Shown here: positions 18,600 through 26,321 of the stretch, one piece after another
Position numbering within the stretch: position 1 is the first letter of the stretch
Layout: each line of letters opens with the position of its first letter
Assembly: GCA_035543455.1 (NCBI GenBank)
Contig: DATKKE010000019.1
Coordinates: 1-41,246 of the forward strand
Source: CAIKOD01 sp035543455
GTDB lineage: Archaea > Halobacteriota > Methanomicrobia > Methanomicrobiales > Methanospirillaceae
DNA length: 41,246 bases
Reading direction: 5' to 3'
Notes under the pieces: generated by a model
The model's database searches: none
The model's input: only the letters and a program-made list of their open reading frames with translations
Told to the model about the DNA's origin: nothing
Position numbers and translations under genes: made by a program

Positions 18600-18987
18600 A
18601 AACAGAGTCATACTTTTCAATTAGTTTTCTGGCCCTGGAGAATTCCCCACTTCTCCTTTTATCCATCACGGTTTGACTAAGGGGTTCACCCTGAACCTGC
18701 CCCTTGCCCATTAGAAAGCTGTTGGAAACGGTTATCAGGCTGAAAGGAACAAAGACATTTTTTTGAGCTCTCACTACCCTAACCATCACAGTAGTGATAC
18801 CGACCACGGAGCGTCCGGTTATATGATATTCTGAATGCAAACGTAAGGTAAAAAAATTGAGAAAAACGGGAAATTTATTAAAATTCAGGGAAGAAAAATT
18901 GTTCCGGAAGCAGAAGGTACTGGCAGAGATCACAAATGATCCACCAGCAGGAGAAAAACCCGGATGAGCAGTATGTCTGGATCTCCT
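18600..18987. other. Region between convergent genes, no confident gene
   Basis: 388 bases between the CAP gene and the end of the MMP14-partner gene. A 158-codon antisense frame (18457-18933) overlaps the CAP domain and has no family-like content, so I reject it. A possible small ORF with its own promoter (18857-18967) is listed separately. Nothing else is recognised. Confidence 0.6.
18857..18967 (+). CDS. Possible 36-residue charged protein
   Basis: A TTG-initiated ORF is preceded by AAGGT (18845-18849) and, about 25 bases further up, TTATATGA (18819-18826). This spacing resembles the histone promoter. The product is Lys/Arg/Glu-rich and helical-looking (KFREEKLFRKQKVLAEI). No homology is recognised. 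The evidence is only signal spacing, so it may be chance. Confidence 0.25.
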   Translation: MRKTGNLLKFREEKLFRKQKVLAEITNDPPAGEKPG

Positions 18988-19308
18988 TCAGGTGTCCCCG
19001 ATAAATTCCCTCATTTTCTGGTAAAAATATTTCTCCACGTTCTGCATGACCTCCAGTTTCCCCCGGAATGCAAGGAGTTCCCGTTCATCGCCGTCCATAT
19101 TCGCAAAATGCAGGCGTTCTTTTCTTTCCACCAGTTTTACCTCATAATTTCCCACGATATCCATAATGATGGTCTGTGGAGTTCCCGGAGGTATGACAAG
19201 GTCATATAACTGCTCTTCAGGGACGGGAGTGCCTGCCTGTTTGGCGGTTCCCTCATCCTTCTCTTGTTTTCTCTCTTCACCCGCTGGTACATCAGGATCC
19301 AGTGTCAT
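18988..19308 (-). CDS. Unrecognised small protein downstream of MMP14
   Basis: 106 residues. The N-terminal 30 are acidic and low in complexity (EERKQEKDEGTAKQAG), the rest is a compact-looking domain: LYDLVIPPGTPQTIIMDIVGNYEVKL then a basic-acidic helix-rich C terminus (LEVMQNVEKYFYQKMREFI). No signal peptide or membrane segment, so cytoplasmic. I do not recognise the family. It starts 18 bases after the MMP14 stop on the same strand, so the two are probably one transcript and may share a methanogenesis-related role. Confidence 0.75.
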   Translation of the reverse strand: MTLDPDVPAGEERKQEKDEGTAKQAGTPVPEEQLYDLVIPPGTPQTIIMDIVGNYEVKLVERKERLHFANMDGDERELLAFRGKLEVMQNVEKYFYQKMREFIGDT

Positions 19309-19326
19309 GATAACTCTTTATTCCTG

Positions 19327-20826
19327 TTATTTTCCTGCCTTTATACGTCTGTTCATTATGCACGGCCCGCCCCGGACACCGCCAATCGGATTCCTGGGTT
19401 TTCCCAGTGAATTCATGCAGCGGCCCATCAGGGCTGCACCCCTGGCGAGCCCGTCGTCGACGAAGACGAGATGTTCGTTTGGGTCGGAAAAAAGCTTGCG
19501 ATCGATGATCCCCTCGAGGATATATTCTGGTTTCCGGCCTGATATTGCCGCCCTTCCGGTGAATCCGATAGAACTGTTGGGAAATACAAGGTGTTCTTCC
19601 ACTGCCACATCGATTAGCCGCAGGGCCATACCTGCACAGACCCGGTCGACAACCTCGTTGAGGAAACCGAGGTTATAGGCTTTATAAATTTCCTCTCCTA
19701 TTGCCTTGAGATCGTTAAGACCACTGCCCTCGGTACCTGCATCACACCCGATCAGTGCCACTCCCGATGCCTTTGCTACATCCGCATATACCGGGACCCT
19801 GCCGAACCTGCGCCGTTCCGGGGGCACAATCCGGATGTCAATCGACTTATGGCACCTTTCAACGTAGTCTTCAATTGCTCTGCGATTCGACCGGAACGAT
19901 ATCCCGCCGAGAATGCTCCTGTCCCCGAAAATGTCAAGTGCGGTTCCGGTCCGGCCGTCGACAAGACCAGTACCCCTGACCAGGGCATCGGGAATCGCGC
20001 CAGCCAGGCCGCAGAAATTACCAATCGTTTTTGCAAAGGGATTGGGGTCGTCGGGTGCCACATCGCTCGTAATCCTCCCATCAAGGGTAGTGCCGAAATC
20101 AACGGAAACACATGGGTTTCTGAAATCGACAGATGTCCATTTGGCTCCCTCTTTGATCCCGGCCATCGCGAGCTCGCCCTCCATTTCGTTCGCAACCATC
20201 TCCACCCCCGTGCTCCCTACAGGAGGAACAACGCCAGCCACAGCCCCGACAAAGACTACTTTATCTGCAAAGCTGAAGGGCTGGAGTTTTTCAGGCTGGT
20301 TTGCTTTGGACATCGGCGGGGTCATCTTCTTTGGCGGTACACCCGCAAGCAGGCAGCCGTTCGCGAGGGCGATCACGAAGACCCCGACCTGGTCAGGCGA
20401 GTCCATCGCCGCCACGACACCGGTACTCCGGACAACAAAATCGAGGTCGTAATGAACATCGAGATGGACTTCCCGGTGGCACTGGAGGAGCGTCTCCCTG
20501 ACGAGATCTGTCACCGATTCCCTGGTCAGCTGCGTCCCGTCGAGTGTTTCGCCAAAAATTTCCTCTCCGGGTCTCGGCTTCCTGACATCCCGGCTCATCT
20601 TCACCGTTTTATTTATTACATAGGACATCCCGGTCTCGAGGTTCACTCCCGTCAGGATACACTTGGTCGTTGTGTTTCCCATTTCAACCGAGGCAACGAT
20701 AAAATAAGGTTTTTGCTTGAATTCCGGCACCTGCATACCGGCTCCGTGTGCGATTACAGGAGGAGGAGGGCTTTCCACGATGTGGGGGTTCGGCCTGAAG
20801 AGCGATTCCAGGAAGCGGGCACACAT
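19327..20826 (-). CDS. Methanogenesis marker protein 14
   Basis: The 499-residue protein matches the methanogenesis marker 14 family, restricted to methanogens and relatives, function not established. It appears to have an ASKHA (actin/Hsp70/sugar kinase) fold. The N-terminal phosphate-1-like segment is VASVEMGNTTTKCIL (about residues 44-58), a second phosphate-like element is VSVDFGTTLDGRI (about 240-252), and a C-terminal VFVDDGLARGAALMGRCM is conserved. ASKHA ATPases include activators of corrinoid and radical enzymes, so an activase role in methanogenesis is an inference. No Shine-Dalgarno; a TATA-like CTATAAGG (complement of 20851-20858) about 29 bases upstream suggests a leaderless start. 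The first 40 residues are proline-rich and variable. Confidence 0.92.
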   Translation of the reverse strand: MCARFLESLFRPNPHIVESPPPPVIAHGAGMQVPEFKQKPYFIVASVEMGNTTTKCILTGVNLETGMSYVINKTVKMSRDVRKPRPGEEIFGETLDGTQLTRESVTDLVRETLLQCHREVHLDVHYDLDFVVRSTGVVAAMDSPDQVGVFVIALANGCLLAGVPPKKMTPPMSKANQPEKLQPFSFADKVVFVGAVAGVVPPVGSTGVEMVANEMEGELAMAGIKEGAKWTSVDFRNPCVSVDFGTTLDGRITSDVAPDDPNPFAKTIGNFCGLAGAIPDALVRGTGLVDGRTGTALDIFGDRSILGGISFRSNRRAIEDYVERCHKSIDIRIVPPERRRFGRVPVYADVAKASGVALIGCDAGTEGSGLNDLKAIGEEIYKAYNLGFLNEVVDRVCAGMALRLIDVAVEEHLVFPNSSIGFTGRAAISGRKPEYILEGIIDRKLFSDPNEHLVFVDDGLARGAALMGRCMNSLGKPRNPIGGVRGGPCIMNRRIKAGK

Positions 20827-21064
20827 ATATTGAGGTATTCCAGATGAATTACCTTATAGATTTCCATTTTTCGTTATACGGGAAGAATAGGTCGGTTTAG
20901 ATCCGTTGTTGAATGCGCCACAGTGCCGGTGATGTTCAAACAGACGACTGGAAGGGAGGGTAATGCCGGTCCCAATAAGACCCAATCCGTGAAGACACGG
21001 TTAGGGACACATATTCCTGCTGGTCCGGCCAGGGAAATAAAAATTAAGAGATCAGTTTTTGCCG

Positions 21065-21373
21065 TTATGCGGGTTTTTTTCCAGGGATCGCCGCACGATT
21101 TTCATACACCGCATAGAGCAGAGCCCCATGCCCTAAACTTATGGTAATAACGGCGATAATCCAACCGGCAAATGGTATCCTGAAAAGGATCTGCAGGATC
21201 ACGAATCCCACGATAAATGCAAGCCAGTCTTTTCCTTTATAGTTAATCCAGGAGAAGATCAGTTCACCGAGGACCGATGAGACAAAGAGGACAGACAGAA
21301 TTAACCCGCGGACCAGCAGGATAAATCCTGTTGCTGCGACAGGCAGACCTATGATCGGGGCTCCAAAACACAA
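21065..21373 (-). pseudogene. Truncated membrane protein, C-terminal fragment
   Basis: 102 codons from a TTG with three hydrophobic segments (about 5-33, 45-65, 68-90). The motif order (GLPVAATGFILLV ... FRIPFAGWIIAVITISLGHGALLYAVYE) resembles the C-terminal membrane part of longer archaeal and bacterial proteins that carry a bactofilin-like polymer-forming domain at the N terminus. In frame upstream there are only about 12 more codons before a TAA, with no better start and no room for the rest. I read it as a decayed remnant, though a short functional membrane protein cannot be excluded. Confidence 0.4.
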
Positions 21374-21443
21374 GCTAAAAATTCGGAAAATCGTCCAGTT
21401 GGCAAAGATTTAGGGGTAGGTGTGGGACCTCACCCAAATTGTA

Positions 21444-21911
21444 TTATCCGCAGCCACAAACGTAATACACCGGCGGCGGGTTGAATATTGCATCCCAGGA
21501 TTCGTCAGATCCGAGAGCGGTGGTCAGGAATCCCGAAGGACTGGGATTGCTGATCGGTTTCGGGGGATTTTTATAATAATTTGCCATTGCTCCGGAAAAA
21601 AGACCGGACAACTGGGATGAACTACCCGTGGACAAAGTTGTTCCCGTGCCAGTCTGGGTTGTGAAGGGGGTGGTAAACCCCGTACCGGAATTGATCAGTG
21701 CAGTCGTATAACCCTGGCTCAGCAGGGGGCTTTTTAAAAGGCTGTACTCGGACAGGGGGAAGGAAGAGCCGTGCAACGTGTTTAAGCCCGCGCTGGAGAG
21801 GGTAAGACTGCTGCTGGCTGGCAGTGTTAACGCTGCACCGGAACCCGGAATCAGGAGGACCATTGCACCGATTGCCAATCCAAGCCATACTGCCCTTGAT
21901 ATTCGAGACAT
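21444..21911 (-). CDS. Secreted small protein, tandem paralogue 3
   Basis: About 155 residues: signal peptide (RAVWLGLAIGAMVLLIPGSGAA), a Ser/Thr/Leu-rich middle, the shared motif LFSGAMANYYKNPPKPISNP (about residues 104-123) and a Cys-ending tail YVCGCG. It is homologous to the next gene to the right and more weakly to the one after that. Start: GTG at 21923 is possible; ATG 21911 has GGAGTGA (complement of 21920-21926) eight bases before it and is preferred. The family is not recognised; export is clear. Separate transcription is likely, given 297 bases without genes upstream. Confidence 0.8.
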   Translation of the reverse strand: MSRISRAVWLGLAIGAMVLLIPGSGAALTLPASSSLTLSSAGLNTLHGSSFPLSEYSLLKSPLLSQGYTTALINSGTGFTTPFTTQTGTGTTLSTGSSSQLSGLFSGAMANYYKNPPKPISNPSPSGFLTTALGSDESWDAIFNPPPVYYVCGCG

Positions 21912-21923
21912 TTTCTGATTCAC

Positions 21924-22220
21924 TCCGTATCACCGTGCTGACGCTATACTCCGTTATATGTATCCAAGAGATTATATAATCTGGTTCCGGCCACTGGACG
22001 GTACGCGAGAGTTATGCCATCCGGTAGACCTTATAGGTATCCGGAGCCGATAACACCGATTCGTCCCGGCTTAAAAGGACCATAATGGGGTCTGCTTGCC
22101 TGGAATTCTGTAGCCCTGCTCCCGGGACAATGGTAAATCGTTAAAATAATTAATCTGCCGATTCGACAGGTTATCAAAAATATCACAGAAAATTAGACGG
22201 GGATATCCGCGTTGATCCCC
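21924..22220. other. Intergenic region with palindromic TATA and terminator hairpin
   Basis: About 300 bases. It contains AGATTATATAATCT (21969-21982), a perfect 14-bp palindrome about 60 bases before the start of the left gene, and the hairpin 22199-22220 at the end of the right gene. No ORF with support. Confidence 0.5.
22199..22220 (-). terminator. Stem-loop directly after the 22221-22658 gene
   Basis: GGGGAT (22199-22204) pairs with ATCCCC (22215-22220), beginning right after the stop codon. Read on the minus strand it is followed by AATTTT. Looks like an intrinsic-type terminator. Confidence 0.55.
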
Positions 22221-22658
22221 TTAATATCCGGATCCGCTGCAACCCGGAATTGCATAGTAGTATGTATCCGCGTCTGAGATGCCAGGTACGACAAAGTCTG
22301 CAGGTGTAGGGTTCGTTAAGGGCTGGGGATTGGTATAATAATTCGCCATTGCCTGAGAGAACAAGCTGCCCGTCTGGGGAAGTGAACCGGGGAGCGCATA
22401 ACCGTACATAAGGCCAGGTATTCCCGAAGTTGCATCGCTGTTATAGGCGGTTATCGCATTACGAGAGAATGCATAGCTGTTTGATAATTGAGCTGCAGGA
22501 GTAAAGGGTGTAAAATGAAAGTTATTACCATAGGACGCAATACCGCTGTACCCCGGATCTCCGGGAATTACGATTCCTGCAGAGACCGGGACGACGAACA
22601 GCACAAGAGATACCAGGAATGCCGCTCCACCGATCAGATTCCGTTTTTCCGATGACAT
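22221..22658 (-). CDS. Secreted small protein, tandem paralogue 2
   Basis: 145 residues: signal peptide (GGAAFLVSLVLFVVPVSA), an Asn/Tyr/Pro-rich middle, the motif LFSQAMANYYTNPQPLTNPT (about residues 99-118) and the tail IPGCSGSGY. The motif aligns with LFSGAMANYYKNP of the left neighbour and LFRKAMDNYRANP of the right neighbour, so these are three paralogues in tandem. Function unknown. A short gap (27 bases) separates it from the upstream paralogue, so the two are probably cotranscribed, ending at the hairpin 22199-22220. Confidence 0.85.
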   Translation of the reverse strand: MSSEKRNLIGGAAFLVSLVLFVVPVSAGIVIPGDPGYSGIASYGNNFHFTPFTPAAQLSNSYAFSRNAITAYNSDATSGIPGLMYGYALPGSLPQTGSLFSQAMANYYTNPQPLTNPTPADFVVPGISDADTYYYAIPGCSGSGY

Positions 22659-22685
22659 AGTTCAGATCCTGTAGTTGCGTATGTG

Positions 22686-23129
22686 TTATAACCAGTTAAT
22701 AGGTATCTGGTTTGAATAAATCGTTTCATTAGCTCCTGGGACGACAGGGCTTTTTGGTGGGTTTGCCCGGTAATTATCCATTGCTTTCCTGAAAAGATCA
22801 CTCACTGGTGTCCCGTCAATTGTTAGCTGACCCAGTGCAGGTGCCGGCTGGACTGATGGCTGATTGGGCACCGTCAGAGTCAGCTGGTCGTCCAGGAGAT
22901 GCTTCCAGACTGCCTGGTCGGGCATAAACAATCCAGACCCGGTCCCTGCCGTAGCATAAGGAAAAAGATTCGCCATGTTTGCATTCTCGTTCAATTTTTC
23001 CCAGGCGATGACCTGGTCCTGAGGCGCTATCCCTAACCAGGTATCTTCGGCAGATACAGGAACCGAAAGGAGAAGGAGTATGAGAATACTGATCACCGAA
23101 CTGAAACATATTGATGTTTTTAAACGCAT
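22686..23129 (-). CDS. Secreted small protein, tandem paralogue 1
   Basis: 147 residues: signal peptide (SSVISILILLLLSVPVSAED), a mature N-terminal part with WLGIAPQDQVIAWEKL, and the family motif LFRKAMDNYRANPPKSPVVP (about residues 112-131). No cysteine tail, unlike the other two paralogues. A strong Shine-Dalgarno AAGGTGAT (complement of 23133-23140) sits three bases before the ATG, which fixes the start. First gene of the presumed two-gene transcript with 22221-22658. Function unknown. Confidence 0.87.
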   Translation of the reverse strand: MRLKTSICFSSVISILILLLLSVPVSAEDTWLGIAPQDQVIAWEKLNENANMANLFPYATAGTGSGLFMPDQAVWKHLLDDQLTLTVPNQPSVQPAPALGQLTIDGTPVSDLFRKAMDNYRANPPKSPVVPGANETIYSNQIPINWL

Positions 23130-23298
23130 GAAATCACCTTTGAAGCAATCTTAATGGTACAATTCCGATAGTTCTTTACTAAATCAACTCTTTGTCAGCT
23201 ATCCTAGAAGAAGGTTCGGCATGCGACAGTGTCCCAAATATTAAAAAATTCCGGTGGTATTCAAAATCGGGTTTAAGTTGCAGGTTTATTATGAAACT

Positions 23299-23751
23299 TC
23301 ATAACCGGTTGCGTTTTCGTATCTCAGTTGCTGCCCTGGCAGCTTCATCCCGGACATCAAAAAAGGGATCATCTGCCAACCTGGTAACCGGGCCGATCGA
23401 TTGTTCTGTGCCTATTCTGCCAAGCACGCAAAGAGCTCCGATGCGAATTCCCGGATCCAGGTCACCGAGGAGGCGGATTACCGGTATTTCGGCAGATCGG
23501 GAGCCGATTCTCAACACTCCGGCCAGAGCGGCTTCCCTGACACTGCGATCGCTGTCCGAAAGGGCGTTTACGAGGTATGTGATACTTTCAGGGTCTTTCA
23601 GCTTACCAAGTGCAATTATCGCTTCCCTTCGTACTCTGGGATGCGGATCGTTAATATATCCGGTGATAACATCCGAAGCCCCGGTTATTCTGTCTTTTTC
23701 TGCTTTGTGTATTGAAAGTATCCTCGATTGCACCGTTCCCATACCAACCAT
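23299..23751 (-). CDS. HEAT-repeat protein
   Basis: About 150 residues of HEAT/PBS-lyase-type repeats, each around 30 residues: HPRVRREAIIALGKLKDPESI, SDRSVREAALAGVLRIG, DPGIRIGALCVLGRIGTEQSI and FFDVRDEAARAATEI. Such alpha-solenoids are protein-interaction scaffolds; phycobilin-lyase function is not implied. No export signal. ATG 23763 is possible, but GGAGAT (complement of 23756-23761) sits four bases before ATG 23751, so I prefer the latter. Stands alone between secreted-protein genes. Confidence 0.85.
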   Translation of the reverse strand: MVGMGTVQSRILSIHKAEKDRITGASDVITGYINDPHPRVRREAIIALGKLKDPESITYLVNALSDSDRSVREAALAGVLRIGSRSAEIPVIRLLGDLDPGIRIGALCVLGRIGTEQSIGPVTRLADDPFFDVRDEAARAATEIRKRNRL

Positions 23752-23959
23752 GTTTATCTCCATGCCGGAATTAACAATCGCGCTATATTACGATAATAGA
23801 ACCCTGCAGGGGCAAGTAATTACCGGAGAAATTTCGAGCTGAACGAACATGTCTCCGGACCATATGAATACAAATCCATGAACGTAGTTGAAAAAGTAAT
23901 CATTCGACGATAACAGCAGGAATTTTTTGTTTGTGCCTTCAGACCCCGTGAATAAACCA

Positions 23960-24009
23960 TAGCGCATATATAATCCTCCGGTTGATGTATAAAGCCGGTG
24001 AAACCAAAC
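23960..24009 (+). promoter_or_regulatory. Promoter and ribosome binding site of the DUF333 lipoprotein gene
   Basis: TATATAAT (23967-23974) lies about 25 bases before GGTGA (23997-24001), which is followed by ATG at 24010. The leader is predicted to be very short. Confidence 0.55.
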
Positions 24010-24468
24010 ATGAGCTGGATAAAAACATCAACCGTTTTACTGGTCCTTATCCTCGCAGTTGTCATGATGACTGCCGGATGCACACAGACCCCGACAACAA
24101 CGCCGACCACCCCCGTAGCAACAACAGTGGTGACACCGTTGCCTACGACAAAAATCGTCACTATGGCGCCACCCACCGGTAATGCCACAGGAATGGCAAA
24201 CCCTGCATCGGTCTATTGCGTCCAGGTCGGAGGAAATCTCTCGATCAAGAAAGATGCACAGGGTAATGAATATGGCATGTGCAATTTCCCGAACGGCACA
24301 TCGTATGACGAGTGGGCACTTTTCCGTGGGGAAGTTAATGGAACTGCCACGAATGCGACAATGAAAACGCCCGTCACCAACAAAACGACAAATGCAACAG
24401 GGAATCTGACGGCGAACCTGACCGCAGTCAAAACCGCAGGCAACGGTACGAACAGCACATCAAAGTAA
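24010..24468 (+). CDS. DUF333 domain lipoprotein-like protein
   Basis: About 152 residues. N-terminal signal with lipobox-like MMTAGC, so the mature N-terminal cysteine is probably lipid-modified and the protein anchored outside the membrane. A Thr/Pro linker (TQTPTTTPTTPVATT) leads to a DUF333 domain (NPASVYCVQVGGNL ... EYGMCNFPNGT ... DEWALFRGEV). The two cysteines are retained, but the usual terminal Cys of the domain is replaced by Val. A C-terminal Asn/Thr-rich tail contains many N-glycosylation sequons. GTG 23998 is an alternative start; ATG 24010 better fits the GGTGA site. Function of the family unknown. Confidence 0.88.
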   Translation: MSWIKTSTVLLVLILAVVMMTAGCTQTPTTTPTTPVATTVVTPLPTTKIVTMAPPTGNATGMANPASVYCVQVGGNLSIKKDAQGNEYGMCNFPNGTSYDEWALFRGEVNGTATNATMKTPVTNKTTNATGNLTANLTAVKTAGNGTNSTSK

Positions 24469-24499
24469 TTTTTTTCCGATGGTCAGACGACCGGGGGCA

Positions 24500-24529
24500 G
24501 GGTTGTAGTCCCTTAAGGGATTACACCTC
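24500..24529 (+). terminator. Hairpin after the DUF333 gene
   Basis: Bases 24504-24525 form a near-perfect palindrome (TGTAGTCCC / GGGATTACA with one G-U pair). The stem extends outward through one mismatch to 24500 and 24529. It lies 32 bases after the stop; no long U-tract follows, so terminator is tentative. Confidence 0.45.
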
Positions 24530-24703
24530 AACTCTCTTCCCGGCCGTTTGAATTCCGGGAACAGGCCTTTTTATCGGATAACCGCCTCCCGTTGATAACA
24601 GGAAGACATGGAAAGGCAGGTTTCATTATCCATCAGGAAAGTATTTATCAGGGAAGCACGCTATCTCGCATTATATCTGTTTTTTGAGGGGAGAATAAGG
24701 ATT

Positions 24704-25033
24704 ATGCCGGAAGTATCAAAGACCGAAATTGGCAGGAGACTGTTCCTGGTCCATAAAGACAAGGGAGTCGAAAACGCTATTAAAAAAATACGTCGGGGAC
24801 TTGGTGAAGACTGGAAGCAGCTCTCGGAAGACGACGTCACGGTCCTGAAACGTATGCTCGGAGAATGCTGGGTTTACATAGACCGGCCGGTATGGGAAAA
24901 AATTGCCTTTTCCAGACTTGGTTTTTCCGATGTAATTGCAATCGTAAGGATTGGAAATTCGGCCCGGGGTAAAGACTCAACCGACACCAAGGCTATCGAA
25001 GATGTGACCGTGATACTGACCGGAATGATTTAG
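24704..25033 (+). CDS. Unrecognised cytoplasmic protein
   Basis: About 109 residues from ATG 24704, or 141 from ATG 24608, which has AGGAAG before it. I favour 24704: the N-terminal extension reads as non-domain sequence, TTATATCT (24671-24678) sits about 30 bases upstream and GGGGAG (24688-24693) could be its ribosome site. The protein is mixed alpha/beta with a basic helical N-terminal half (GVENAIKKIRRGLGEDWKQL) and a segment FSDVIAIVRIGNSARGKD. It ends in VTVILTGMI. No membrane segment or known motif. I do not recognise the family. Confidence 0.6.
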   Translation: MPEVSKTEIGRRLFLVHKDKGVENAIKKIRRGLGEDWKQLSEDDVTVLKRMLGECWVYIDRPVWEKIAFSRLGFSDVIAIVRIGNSARGKDSTDTKAIEDVTVILTGMI

Positions 25034-25082
25034 AGAAAGGTGATTGTGTAACCAGCAGTTCCGAAAGTAGGAGTTGTATTTC

Positions 25083-25289
25083 TTATTTCTCAATTCTTTC
25101 GACCTTCACGATTGCTTTGCTGACACCGGCAAGAGGAGGTAACAAATGTGATAGAGTTTGTTCGGCCGTACATCGTCTGATAATTCCTTTAGAACTTGTT
25201 TGAAACCAGCCGTCTTTGTCTCTTTGAAAAGATTGTAGCACCTTTCCATCTTTACTAAGAAATTTAATTACGCATTCGATGTTTCTCAT
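25083..25289 (-). CDS. Unrecognised 68-residue protein in AT-rich island
   Basis: 68 residues from ATG 25289, supported by GGTGAG three bases upstream. An in-frame start at 25340 lacks a good site. The sequence reads as a small beta-rich fold with a basic centre (FLSKDGKVLQSFQRDKDGWF, then SKGIIRRCTAEQTLSHLLPPLAG and VKVERIEK). No known motif. Base composition here is clearly more AT-rich than in the flanking genes, consistent with recent acquisition or relaxed constraint. It lies isolated between the unknown gene 24704-25033 and the end of the ATP synthase operon. Confidence 0.55.
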   Translation of the reverse strand: MRNIECVIKFLSKDGKVLQSFQRDKDGWFQTSSKGIIRRCTAEQTLSHLLPPLAGVSKAIVKVERIEK

Positions 25290-25669
25290 GAACTCACCAG
25301 CTTGTTTGTTAGATTTCTTCCATATTTGAATTTTTAACACAATAAGAAGAGGTTACATTCGGATCTACTGGTAACATCGACACCTAAACATTTCTTACTT
25401 TATCGAGATTCGATGACGCTCTTTGGGCACTACCCCGCCGCTGCGGGAACCCCGATCGGGATAGAACTGAATCCAATCACGCAATTTTAAGATTTAACCG
25501 CGAACTAATTGAATAGACGTCCTAACAAAAATGAGACTAACGAGAAATAAAATCTCTTCCAATTAGGTCTATTTGAAGTTAAAATAATTGCATTAACTAT
25601 AGGTTAGGGATGGACGTTACCCTATCCCCCAAAAAATCACATTTGCCGGAACAGATGGTGATTTACCGG
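25290..25669. other. AT-rich intergenic region with a GC-rich structured core
   Basis: 380 bases without a supported ORF, mostly AT-rich. A GC-rich core at about 25430-25465 contains CCGC-CGCT-GCGG and CCCGATCGGG, both self-complementary. On the minus strand a T6 run (complement of 25631-25636) lies 34 bases beyond the atpD stop and may end the ATP synthase transcript. Confidence 0.45.
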
Positions 25670-26317
25670 TTATCTGGCAAGCCGGCTTTTTTTCTTCTTT
25701 TCAAGAATTTTTTTCACTTTTTTCAGGCGGTACAGGTCCTCCCTCTCGCGCTCGTCTATCGTGATCCTGATATATTTTGCCTGCTGTTTCAGTTCAGGGA
25801 TAAGGACCTGCTCCAGTGCATTGACACGCCTGCGGTTCATCTGAATCTCCGCCCCGAGTCGTCGGAGTGCTGTCTCTGTCTCGGCAAGCCCGGTTATCAG
25901 GTCAAGTTCGTGCTCAAACTTTTCAGCAACCTCGTCAATCCGGCTGGATACCCCGGTTATGCTGTACCCCCTGTCGATTGCACTCAATATCATGCTCTTT
26001 TTCTCTATAACCGGAACCGGTACACCCATAATATTTTTTCCGTGGATGTCAAGGACGATGTGTCGCTTGGTGGCAAAAGAAGCCGATCTGAGCGTTATGC
26101 TGTCATCTACCGCTTTGGCTATGACGAGTGCACGGTCCGCATTGTTGGCCACCTCCTCCAGTTCGTCACGCGACCGGGAGACGGTCATCATGATCCTAAA
26201 AAACTCCTGGATTAACGCGTCCATCTTCTGGCGCAGGAGGTCTTTCCCTTGCTCCGCAAGCCTGATCTGTACCTTTTTTTTCAGGAGTTCCATCCTTGTG
26301 GGGTTGACCTGCTCCAT
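25670..26317 (-). CDS. atpD: A-type ATP synthase subunit D
   Basis: 215 residues, the central rotor shaft of the A1 head that couples to the c-ring. Family features: N-terminal helix with VNPTRMELLKKKVQIRLAEQG, the long antiparallel coiled coil, and the C-terminal ALRRLGAEIQMNRRRVNALEQVLIPELKQQ region, then a Lys-rich tail. Last gene of the operon, four bases after atpB. Confidence 0.97.
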   Translation of the reverse strand: MEQVNPTRMELLKKKVQIRLAEQGKDLLRQKMDALIQEFFRIMMTVSRSRDELEEVANNADRALVIAKAVDDSITLRSASFATKRHIVLDIHGKNIMGVPVPVIEKKSMILSAIDRGYSITGVSSRIDEVAEKFEHELDLITGLAETETALRRLGAEIQMNRRRVNALEQVLIPELKQQAKYIRITIDEREREDLYRLKKVKKILEKKKKSRLAR

Positions 26318-26321
26318 CGTA

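Noticed and set aside
18457..18933. 158-codon antisense ORF
   Set aside because: It overlaps the well-supported CAP domain, has no recognisable domain and no ribosome site.
19849..20847. 332-codon ORF opposite MMP14
   Set aside because: Long only because the opposite strand of a codon-biased gene lacks stops; MMP14 on the other strand is a clear family match.
20827..21064. tRNA or stable RNA between MMP14 and the membrane fragment
   Set aside because: No cloverleaf, T-loop GGTTCRA or CCA-like end could be fitted.
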